From the NCBI GenBank assembly GCA_048497495.1, contig JAFHCF010000132.1, positions 1-22,495 of the forward strand: a stretch of 22,495 nt of DNA, given 5' to 3'. A program made the position numbers and the translations under genes. Source of the stretch: JAFHCF01 sp048497495 (lineage in GTDB: Bacteria > Pseudomonadota > Alphaproteobacteria > Rhizobiales > Ancalomicrobiaceae). This document shows positions 13,041-21,300 of this stretch, piece by piece (position 1 is the first letter of the stretch; each line of letters starts with the position of its first letter). The notes beneath the pieces are model-generated. The model ran no database searches. It was not told the origin of the DNA and worked only from the letters and a program-made list of their open reading frames with translations.

Positions 13041-14786
13041 ATGACCGAGCGAGTCGTCGTCGATCCCATCACCCGCATCGAGGGGCATTTGCGCATCGAA
13101 GCGGAAACCGGCGCCGATGGCGCCATCACCAAGGCCTATTCCTCGGGCACCTCGGTGCGCGGCATCGAGATCATCCTCCAGGGCCGCGATCCGCGCGACG
13201 CCTGGGCCTATGCCCAGCGCATCTGCGGCGTCTGCACGCTGGTCCATGGGCTCGCCTCGGTCCGCGCCGTCGAGAACGCGGTCGGCTACGTCATCCCCGA
13301 GAACGCCCAGTTGATCCGCAATCTGATGGTGGGCGCGCAATATGTGCACGACCACGTCATGCACTTCTATCATCTGCACGCCCTCGACTGGGTCGACGTG
13401 GTCTCGGCGCTGAAGGCCGACCCCAAGGCGACCTCGGCGCTGGCCCAGTCGATCTCGGGCTATGCCAAGTCGAGCCCCGGCTACTTCGCCGACACCCAGA
13501 AGCGCCTCGCCAAATTCGTCGAGGCCGGCCAGCTCGGCATCTTCGCCGGCGGCTACTGGGGCCATCCCGAGTACAAGCTGCCGCCGGAAGCCAATCTGAT
13601 GGCGGTCGCCCACTATCTCGAGGCGCTCGCCTGGCAGCGCGAGGTGGTGCAGATCCACACCATCTTCGGTGGCAAGAACCCGCACCCGAACTTCCTGGTC
13701 GGCGGCGCGCCGTCGCCGATCTCCTCGGCACCGGTGGCCGGCTCCGGCGCCGCCTCGACCGCCGTCAACGTCCTCGGCCTCGAGCACGTCCGCCAGATCA
13801 TCCAGAAGATGAAGGCCTTCGTCGACGAGGTCTACGTCCCCGACACGCTCGCCATCGCCTCGTTCTACAAGGACTGGTTCGCCCGCGGCGAGGGCCTCGG
13901 CAACTTCCTCTGCTACGGCGACTTCCCCGAGAAGGGCTCGGGCGACGCCTCCACCTTCCTGGTGCCGTCGGGCGTCATCCTCGACCGCGACATCACCAAG
14001 ATCCACCCGGTCGATCTCGACGATCCGGCGCAGATCCAGGAGTTCGTCGGCCATTCCTGGTACGAATACGCCGGCGGCAAGGAGAAGGGTCTTCACCCCT
14101 ACGACGGCGAGACCAAGCTCGCCTACACCGGGCCGAAGACCCCCTACACCCATCTCGACGTCGAGAAGGAATACACTTGGCTGAAGGCGCCGCGCTGGAA
14201 GGGCAAGGCGATGGAGGTCGGCCCGCTGGCGCGCGTCCTGATGATGTACGCCAAGGGCAACAAGGAGGTCCAGGAGCTCGCCGGCATGGCCCTGAAGAAG
14301 CTCGACCTGCCGCTCACCGCCATGTTCTCGACGCTCGGGCGCACCGCCGCCCGCACGCTCGAGACCAAGCTGATCGCCGACAAGATGGACGGCTGGTTGG
14401 GCGCCCTCACCGCCAACATCAAGGCGGGCAAGCTCGAGGTCCACAATCCCGACAAGTGGGAACCCTCGACCTGGCCGTCCCAGTGCAAGGGCGTCGGCTT
14501 CATGGAAGCGCCGCGCGGCGGTCTCGCCCACTGGATCGTCATCGAGAACGGCAAGATCGCCAACTATCAGGCGGTCGTGCCCTCGACCTGGAACGCCGGC
14601 CCGCGTGATCTCGGCGGCCAGCCGGGCGCCTACGAGGCGGCGCTGATGGATCGCCACATGCTGCACGATCCCAAGCAACCGCTGGAGATCCAGCGCACCA
14701 TCCACTCCTTCGACCCCTGCCTCGCCTGCGCGGTCCACGTCACCGATCCGGATGGCGAAGACCTGATGCAGATCCGCGTCAGCTGA
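13041..14786 (+). CDS. [NiFe]-hydrogenase large subunit
   Basis: This is the catalytic subunit (581 aa) that holds the NiFe(CN)2CO centre. The N-terminal ligand motif is RICGVCTLVH (Cys62, Cys65, His69). The C-terminal motif is DPCLACAVH (Cys560, Cys563, His566), followed by a 15-residue tail (VTDPDGEDLMQIRVS) that the maturation protease should remove after the histidine. It lacks a signal peptide, as expected for co-export with the Tat-signal small subunit. The ATG at 13041 has GGAG 9 nt upstream. With Isp1 and Isp2 encoded around it, the enzyme fits the group 1e (Isp-type) membrane-bound hydrogenases found mainly in sulfur bacteria. The group call rests on neighbours and would need a tree to confirm. 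Confidence 0.96.
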   Translation: MTERVVVDPITRIEGHLRIEAETGADGAITKAYSSGTSVRGIEIILQGRDPRDAWAYAQRICGVCTLVHGLASVRAVENAVGYVIPENAQLIRNLMVGAQYVHDHVMHFYHLHALDWVDVVSALKADPKATSALAQSISGYAKSSPGYFADTQKRLAKFVEAGQLGIFAGGYWGHPEYKLPPEANLMAVAHYLEALAWQREVVQIHTIFGGKNPHPNFLVGGAPSPISSAPVAGSGAASTAVNVLGLEHVRQIIQKMKAFVDEVYVPDTLAIASFYKDWFARGEGLGNFLCYGDFPEKGSGDASTFLVPSGVILDRDITKIHPVDLDDPAQIQEFVGHSWYEYAGGKEKGLHPYDGETKLAYTGPKTPYTHLDVEKEYTWLKAPRWKGKAMEVGPLARVLMMYAKGNKEVQELAGMALKKLDLPLTAMFSTLGRTAARTLETKLIADKMDGWLGALTANIKAGKLEVHNPDKWEPSTWPSQCKGVGFMEAPRGGLAHWIVIENGKIANYQAVVPSTWNAGPRDLGGQPGAYEAALMDRHMLHDPKQPLEIQRTIHSFDPCLACAVHVTDPDGEDLMQIRVS

Positions 14787-14813
14787 CCGAGACACATCGA
14801 AAAGAGGTTCGTC

Positions 14814-16070
14814 ATGACCGAAACGATCAATGTCCAGGCGGCCGCGGACAAATTCTTGGGGCTGATCGGACGACCGCTCGCCATCTGGGCGGAGGCCTGC
14901 GTCCATTGCGGCCTCTGCGCCGAGGCCTGCCACTTCTACCAGGCGACCAAGAACCCGAAATACACGCCCGCCTACAAGATCATGCCGATCGCCAAGGCCC
15001 ACCGCGCCCAGACCGGCTTCCTCGGGATGCTCGGGCTCGCGCCCAAGATCACCGAGAAGGATCTGGCGGAGTGGGAAGAGCTGATCTTCGACACCTGCAA
15101 CATGTGCGGCCGCTGCACCCTGGTCTGCCCGATGGGCATCGACATCGCCTCGATCACCGGCGCGACCCGCCAGGCGATGGCCGCCGCCGGCATCGGCCCG
15201 GCCGACCTCTTCGCCGCCGCCGACAATTCGCGTGACCGCGGCAGCCCGCTCGGCCTGTCGTCGGACAAGCTGGTCGACCGCCTGGAATGGCTGGCCGACG
15301 ACAACGAGGTCGAATTGCCGCTCGACAAGAAGGGCGCCGACGTCCTCCTCACCGTCTCGTCGATCGAGATGATGAAGTATCCCGACAGCATCGTGTCGAT
15401 GGGCAAGCTGTTCAACGCCGCCGGCGTCAACTGGACCTTCTCGTCGAAGGGCTACGAGGCGACCAACTTCGGCTATCTCGCGGGAAAGTCCGACATTTCC
15501 AAGCTGATGACCACCCGCATCGTCGAAGCCGCCGAGGATCTCGGCGTCAAGACACTGATCATCCCGGAATGCGGCCATGCCTATAGCGTGATGCGGTGGA
15601 ACGGCGCCAATGTCATGGGCCGGACGCTGCCCTTCGAGGTGCTGCACATCACCGAGTTCCTGGCGCGGCTGAAGCGCGAGGGCAAGTTGAAGTTCAAGCC
15701 CTTCGACAAGCCCATCACCTATCACGACCCCTGCCAGATCTCGCGGCGCGGCGGCGCCACCCAGGACGCCCGCTATCTGATCGAAGGCATGGCGACCGAC
15801 TTCCGCGAGATGACCCCGACCGGCAATTCCAACTGGTGTTGCGGCGGCGGCGGCGGCGTCCAGGCCATCGCCCGCTCGGCGCCGATCCGCTACGAGGTGT
15901 TCAAGATCAAGATGGCCCAGGTCGCCGCCACCGGCACCGACACCCTGGTGTCGTCCTGCGCCAACTGCCGCCTGACCATGGAAGAGGCCAAGACTGCCCT
16001 GAAATGGACCGGCGGGCTCGACAGCATCGTCGAGATCCTGGCCGAGCAACTGATCACGGAAGACGATTGA
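14814..16070 (+). CDS. isp2: Isp2: HdrD/DsrK-like iron-sulfur CCG subunit
   Basis: This is a cytoplasmic iron-sulfur protein of 418 aa. Two ferredoxin-type 4Fe-4S motifs are CVHCGLCAEAC (from Cys28) and CNMCGRCTLVCP (from Cys94). The C-terminal half carries one complete CCG domain: HDPC near residue 306, WCCGGGGG near 341 and SSCANC near 381. A degenerate upstream one shows PECGHAYS near 251. This is the HdrD/DsrK layout, whose CCG cluster handles disulfide or trisulfide chemistry. In Isp-type hydrogenases Isp2 pairs with Isp1, giving an HdrDE-like module. The gene starts 28 bp after the large-subunit stop with GAGG upstream, so the operon order is small-isp1-large-isp2. The CCG domain makes it the best candidate in this window to interact with the lipoyl group of LbpA, but that is inferred. 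GlcF-like proteins share the architecture but not the context. Confidence 0.9.
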   Translation: MTETINVQAAADKFLGLIGRPLAIWAEACVHCGLCAEACHFYQATKNPKYTPAYKIMPIAKAHRAQTGFLGMLGLAPKITEKDLAEWEELIFDTCNMCGRCTLVCPMGIDIASITGATRQAMAAAGIGPADLFAAADNSRDRGSPLGLSSDKLVDRLEWLADDNEVELPLDKKGADVLLTVSSIEMMKYPDSIVSMGKLFNAAGVNWTFSSKGYEATNFGYLAGKSDISKLMTTRIVEAAEDLGVKTLIIPECGHAYSVMRWNGANVMGRTLPFEVLHITEFLARLKREGKLKFKPFDKPITYHDPCQISRRGGATQDARYLIEGMATDFREMTPTGNSNWCCGGGGGVQAIARSAPIRYEVFKIKMAQVAATGTDTLVSSCANCRLTMEEAKTALKWTGGLDSIVEILAEQLITEDD

Positions 16071-16105
16071 TCGCCGACGTGCCTCTCACGTCGTCCGACG
16101 AGACC

Positions 16106-16137
16106 CGACCGGCCCGATGGGGCCGGTCGTATCCTTT
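16106..16137 (+). terminator. Terminator of the hydrogenase operon
   Basis: CGACCGGCCC-GATG-GGGCCGGTCG is a perfect 10-bp GC-rich stem with a 4-nt loop, followed by TATCCTTT. It sits 36 bp after the isp2 stop, between convergent genes, and could act on both transcripts. Confidence 0.75.
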
Positions 16138-16167
16138 CGAGCCGACGCCGCGCGACGACGGTGCCGA

Positions 16168-17232
16168 TCAGGCGGCGTAGAGCCGACCCGTGCGGGTCGC
16201 GAGGAAGGCCGCGAGCGGGATCTCCTCCTGCTTCAGGAAGCCGTGAGCCGGCAGGATGCCGTCGCGCACCATCTCGACGACGCCGACCACCGAGCCGGCG
16301 GTGGTCCAGGCGATGGCGGTGCGCGAGGCGCCGGCGATGTCGATCGGCTTGTAGGCGCGGACGAATTCGCGCCGCGCCAACGCCCCGTCGATGCGTCCCT
16401 CCGCTGCCACGTGGACATAGACCACGTCGTCGTCGACCGGCGGCTTGGCGTTGACCAGGATCTCGCCCGCCTCCTTGCGGCGCTCGCGCATCAGCAGCTC
16501 GTGGAAGAAGAAGTTCATCAGATCCACGTGGCCGGGATAGCGCATGGTCTTGTAGTCGAGGTTGGCGACCCGGCCGAGATAGGTGTCGCACATGGTGCCG
16601 AGCCCGCCGGAGGTGGTGAAGGCCTCGAGTTTCAGGCCGTCGATGTAGATCGTCTCGCGCCATTCCATCGGCGACACCGACTTGCGCTCGCCGCCCTCGA
16701 TCACCTCGCAGTCGTTGAGATATTCGTTGACGACGCCATCCGGCGACCAGTTGAAGGCATAGCCCATCAGCCCGGTCGGGTGCTGGGGCAGGGCGCCGAC
16801 CCGCATCCGGCAACTGCGGCAGTCGTCGAAGCGGGCGATCAGATCGGCGGCGACGATGCCGACGAAGCCGGGGGCGAGCCCGCATTGCGGCGCCATCAGA
16901 CCCTTCGAATTCAGGGCGAGTTCCTGGATCGTCCGGGTCGTCGGCACGTCCTCGGTCAGATCGAAATAGTGAAGGCCGGCGGCGTGCGCGGCGGTCGCCA
17001 CGCCGATGTTCAGATGATAGGGAAGGCAGGAGAGCACCGCGTCGATGCCGTCGAAGGCCGTGCCGAGCTGCGCCGCCGAGGTGACGTCGAGGGCCAGGGC
17101 CCGGTAGGGTCGCGGCGCGGCGCCGATCGACTTGTCGTATCCGGTGACGTCGAAACCGGATTCCTTCAACATCGTGGCGGCGAGATTGCCGACCTTACCC
17201 AGGCCCAGAACGGCGATCTTCTTCAGCATGAC
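16168..17232 (-). CDS. Saccharopine-dehydrogenase-family NAD(P) oxidoreductase
   Basis: This is a 354-aa oxidoreductase of the saccharopine dehydrogenase family. The N-terminal Rossmann motif is IAVLGLGKVGNLAATMLKES (residues 5-24), with acidic GYDKS after the second strand. ALALDVTS, VLSCLPYHLN and YFDLTEDV follow the family pattern, and CGLAPGFVGI leads into the C-terminal domain (WREGET-like region WRETIYIDGLKLEAF and TSGGLGTMCDTY). Members act in lysine metabolism or related carbon-nitrogen reductions, and the exact substrate cannot be read. The start at 17232 is supported by AAGGATGGAG just upstream; longer in-frame readings lack family similarity. It is convergent with the hydrogenase operon and divergent from the methyltransferase gene, so probably an independent unit. 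Confidence 0.85.
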   Translation of the reverse strand, partial: VMLKKIAVLGLGKVGNLAATMLKESGFDVTGYDKSIGAAPRPYRALALDVTSAAQLGTAFDGIDAVLSCLPYHLNIGVATAAHAAGLHYFDLTEDVPTTRTIQELALNSKGLMAPQCGLAPGFVGIVAADLIARFDDCRSCRMRVGALPQHPTGLMGYAFNWSPDGVVNEYLNDCEVIEGGERKSVSPMEWRETIYIDGLKLEAFTTSGGLGTMCDTYLGRVANLDYKTMRYPGHVDLMNFFFHELLMRERRKEAGEILVNAKPPVDDDVVYVHVAAEGRIDGALARREFVRAYKPIDIAGASRTAIAWTTAGSVVGVVEMVRDGILPAHGFLKQEEIPLAAFLATRTGRLYAA

Positions 17233-17452
17233 GGCTCCATCCTTCTCTACCTTGCCCGCGACCCGCGTCGCACCGTGTCGCCGGCACGAAGGGTGCGGTC
17301 TCGGCGGAGCAACGCGTCGGTTCGCGGGGCTCGCGATCACAATGCCTCGCGGCCTCGACACACGCCACCCCTCTCGAGCACTCGTGCAATGCGGTGCTCG
17401 TGGGGACCGGTGATCGGGATCGCGATTTCCGAACGACGGGGAACGAAAGACG

Positions 17453-18076
17453 ATGACCATCGAAGAATTCCAGCGTTGGGAAGCCCGCTTCGCCGGCGAG
17501 GACTACGTCTTCGGCACCGAACCCAACGGTTTCCTCGCCGCCTGTCGCGGTCTTCTGCCGGCGAAGGGCCGGGCCCTCGCCATCGCCGACGGCGAGGGCC
17601 GCAACGGCGTCTTCCTCGCGAGTTGCGGGCTCGAGGTGCTCTCGGTCGACTTCTCGCCGACGGCCCAGGGCAAGGCGCGGGCGCTCGCCACGCGCCGGTG
17701 CGTGACGCTCGAGACGCTGACCGCCAACATCCTCGCCTGGGACTGGCCCGAGGCCGCCTTCGACGTGGTGGCGGCGATCTTCTTCCAGTTCGCGGGTCCC
17801 GAGGATCGGGCCGAGATCTTCGCCGGGATCCGCCACACGCTGCGGCCCGGCGGTCTGCTGATCCTCGAGGGCTACCGCCCCGAGCAGATCGGCTACGGCA
17901 CCGGCGGACCGGGGCGGATCGAGAACCTCTACACCCGCGCCCTGCTCGAGGAGGCCTTCGGCGACTTCGACGGCGTCGTGATCACCGAGCACGATTCGGT
18001 CGTCGAGGAGGGGCGGGGCCACAAGGGCCTGTCGGCCCTGATCGATCTCGTCGGCCGCAAGCCGATCGGGGCGTGA
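17453..18076 (+). CDS. Class I SAM-dependent methyltransferase
   Basis: This is a 207-aa Rossmann-fold methyltransferase. Motif I is ALAIADGEGRNGVFLASCG (about residues 41-59), followed by the acidic VLSVDFS strand end. Motif II/III-like segments are DVVAAIFFQFAGPEDRAEIF and LRPGGLLILEGYRPEQIGYG. It resembles the small TehB-like/type 11 methyltransferases, whose substrates range from thiols and metalloids to metabolites. Nothing in the sequence settles the substrate. It lies alone between the divergent oxidoreductase gene and mfd, from which it is separated by about 320 bp containing a palindromic element. The start has GGGGAA about 10 nt upstream. Confidence 0.85.
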   Translation: MTIEEFQRWEARFAGEDYVFGTEPNGFLAACRGLLPAKGRALAIADGEGRNGVFLASCGLEVLSVDFSPTAQGKARALATRRCVTLETLTANILAWDWPEAAFDVVAAIFFQFAGPEDRAEIFAGIRHTLRPGGLLILEGYRPEQIGYGTGGPGRIENLYTRALLEEAFGDFDGVVITEHDSVVEEGRGHKGLSALIDLVGRKPIGA

Positions 18077-18397
18077 GGGGAGAGGTACCGGGCGCGGGCG
18101 CGTGATGGTTCGGCTCCGCCCGCAGCGGCGAACCTCACCGAGAATCGTTTGTCTTCTGAGGCTTGCTCGAAGACGTTTCATGGTGAGCACTCGGGCCGCG
18201 AGCCCGTCGCCGGCGAACCATCGCTCGCCATGGCACAGGCATGCGGGGGTGCCGCCGACTGCCATTCCGTGTCCGACACGCGATTCCGACTGGCGCGACC
18301 TTTCGGAATCCTGTTGAACAGATCCACCGAACCCGCGTGCGCCCGAAAGGCCCCCGCGGGCGTTTTGGCGTTGCCGTTTCGTCCCGAGGGTCGTCCG
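18077..18397. other. 321-bp gap upstream of mfd
   Basis: The stretch holds palindromic element copy B (18104-18222) and then about 175 bp with no recognisable gene. The mfd frame stays open through the region, but its translation before 18398 has no Mfd similarity. A small GC hairpin-like stretch (GCCCCCGCGGGCG, 18350-18362) lies close to the mfd start. Confidence 0.5.
18104..18222. repeat. Nested palindromic intergenic element, copy B (diverged)
   Basis: It has the same layout as the element at 6067-6192: terminal inverted repeats GATGGTTCG (18104-18112) and CGAACCATC (18214-18222), inner CTCACC (18134-18139) opposed by GGTGAG (18182-18187), and a GGGCCGCGAGCCCGTC stretch matching GGGCCGCAGGCCCGTC in copy A. 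The arms are shorter and more diverged. Confidence 0.7.
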
Positions 18398-21300
18398 TTG
18401 AAGAAGCTCACCGGTCTCTTCCGCCATCGCAGCCACGTGACGCTCGCGAGCGTTCCCGACGGCGCCGAGGGGCTCGTCATCGGCGATCTGGCGCGCGATG
18501 CCGGTGCCCGCGACGGCCGGCCGTCGCTGGTGGTGATCTGCCGCGACGGGCTGCGGATGCAGCGGCTCGAGGCGGCGCTCGCCTATTTCGCCCCCGACGT
18601 CCATATCCTGGGGTTTCCGTCCTGGGATTGCCGGCCCTACGACCGGGTGTCGCCCAATTCGATCACCGTCGCCCGGCGGATGACGACGCTCTCCCATCTC
18701 GCCACGCCGCGCGAGCGCCGCAAGCCGGTCGTGGTCGTGACCACGGTCAATGCCGCCTCCCAGCGACTTCAAACCCGAGACGTCGTCGCGCGGGAGACCT
18801 TCGCGGCGGTCGCCGGCGGTCGCGCCGACATGGGGCTTCTCGTCAAGTGGCTGGAGAACAACGGCTTCGAGCGCACCGCGACGGTGCGCGACACCGGCGA
18901 ATACGCGGTGCGCGGCGGCATCCTCGATCTCTTCGCGCCGGGCACCGAGGCGCCCGTCCGGCTCGACTTCTTCGGCGACGAGCTCGAGCAGATTCGCCGT
19001 TTCGATCCGGAGACCCAGCGCACCACCGGTCAGTTGAAGCGGCTCGAATGGGTGCCGATGTCGGAGGTGACGCTGGCGCCGGAGGTGGTCTCCCGCTTCC
19101 GCCGCAACTACGTCGCCACCTTCGGCGCCACCACCCGCGACGACGCGCTCTACGCGGCGATCTCCGACGGCCGCCGCTACGCCGGGCTCGAACATTGGCT
19201 GCCGCTCTTCCACGAGCGGCTCGAGACGCTGTTCGACTATTGCGGCGACGCCCGCGTCGTCCTCGACGGCCACGTCGACGAGGCCTTCGCCGAGCGTCTC
19301 GCCGACGTCACCGACCATTACGAGGCCCGCCGCGAGGGGCTGGAGCAGACGGCGCCGGGCACGGTGCCCTACAAGCCGCTCGAGCCGAAGGCGCTGTTCC
19401 TCACCGAGGGCGAATGGAAGACCCGGCTGGCCGACGCCAAGACGGCGCGGCTGACGCCCTTCGCGCTCCCCGACGAGCGGCTCGACGTCGTCGATCTCGG
19501 CGGCCGCCAGGGTCGCTCCTTCGCCGCCGAGCGGGCGGCGGAAGGGGTCAACGTCTTCGCCGCCGGGGTCGAGTACATCTCGACCCTACGCAACGGCCCG
19601 CGCAAGGTGATCCTGGCGGCGTGGTCGGACGGGGCGCTCGACCGCCTGAAACAGGTGCTCGACGACCACGGTCTCGCCCGCACCAGGGCGGTCGCGACCT
19701 TTCCGGAGGCGGCGCTGCTGGCGAAGGGCGAGGTCGGCCTGTCGGTGCTCGGGCTCGAGGCCGGGTTCGAGATCGAGGATCTAGCCGTCGTCGCCGAGCA
19801 GGACATCCTCGGCGATCGGCTGATCCGGGCGAAGCGCAAGCATTCCAAGGGATCGGACTTCCTCAAGGAGGTCGCCGGCCTCGCCGAGGGCGATCTCGTC
19901 GTCCATGTCGATCACGGCATCGGCCGCTTCGTCGGGCTGAAGACGATCACGGCGGCGGGCGCCCCGCACGACTGCCTGGAGCTCCAGTACCAGGGCGGCG
20001 ACAAGCTCTATCTGCCGGTCGAGAATATCGAGCTCCTGTCGCGCTACGGCTCGGCCGACGAGAGCGAGGCGGTGCTCGACAAGCTCGGCGGCGTCGCCTG
20101 GGGGCTGCGCAAGGCGCGGATGAAGAAGCGCATCCGCGACATCGCGGATCAGCTGATCAAGACCGCCGCCGCCCGCCTACTCAAGACCGCGCCGCAATAC
20201 GTGCCGCCCGAAGGGCTCTACGACGAGTTCCGGGCGCGCTTCCCCTACGAGGAGACCGACGACCAGCTCGCCTCGATCGACAGCGTCTTCGACGATCTCG
20301 CGGCGGGACGGCCGATGGATCGGCTGGTGTGCGGCGACGTCGGCTTCGGCAAGACCGAGGTGGCGTTGCGCGCCGCCTTCGCGGTGGCGGCCTCGGGCAA
20401 GCAGGTGGCGGTCGTGGTGCCGACGACGCTGCTCGCCCGCCAGCACTACCGCACCTTCGCCGATCGCTTTCGCGGCCTGCCGATCCGGGTGGCGCAGGCC
20501 TCGCGGCTGGTGCCCCACAAGGATCTCGTCGCCACCCGCAAGGAACTCGCCGACGGCACGCTCGACATCGTCGTCGGCACCCACGCGCTGCTCGCCAAGG
20601 GGATCGAATTCAAGGACCTGGGGCTGCTGATCGTCGACGAGGAGCAACATTTCGGCGTCAAGCACAAGGAGCGGCTGAAGGAACTCAAGGCCGACGTCCA
20701 CGTCCTGACGCTCACGGCGACGCCGATCCCGCGCACCCTGCAACTGGCGCTGACCGGGGTGCGTGAACTGTCGATCATCGCCACCCCGCCGATCGACCGC
20801 ATGGCGGTTCGCACCTTCATCTCGCCCTTCGACGCGCTGGTGGTGCGCGACGCCCTGATGCGCGAGCACTATCGCGGCGGCCAGTCGTTCTACGTCGTGC
20901 CGCGCGTCTCCGATCTCGCCGAGCGCCGGGAGTTCCTCGAGAAGGCGGTGCCCGAGGTCAAGGTCGCCGTCGCCCACGGACAGATGGCGGCGGGCGAGCT
21001 CGAGGACGTCATGAACGCCTTCTACGAGGGCAAGTACGACGTGCTGCTGTCGACCACCATCGTCGAGAGCGGCCTCGACATTCCGACCGCCAACACGCTG
21101 ATCGTCCACCGCGCCGACATGTTCGGCCTCGCCCAGCTCTACCAGCTGCGGGGCCGCGTCGGCCGCTCCAAGATCCGCGCCTATGCGCTGTTCACCGTGC
21201 CGGCCCAGAAGAAGCTGACGACGCAGGCCGAACGCCGGCTCAAGGTTCTCCAGTCGCTCGACAATCTCGGCGCCGGCTTCCAGCTGGCGAGCCACGATCT

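Noticed and set aside
12882..16049. A 1055-residue open frame on the minus strand opposite the large-subunit and isp2 genes.
   Set aside because: It is antisense to two strongly supported genes, has Gly/Ala/Arg/His-rich composition typical of GC-rich shadow frames, and shows no domain.
18149..18397. An 83-residue N-terminal extension of Mfd.
   Set aside because: It reads through a palindromic repeat and has no Mfd similarity. A well-placed ribosome-binding site supports the start at 18398.
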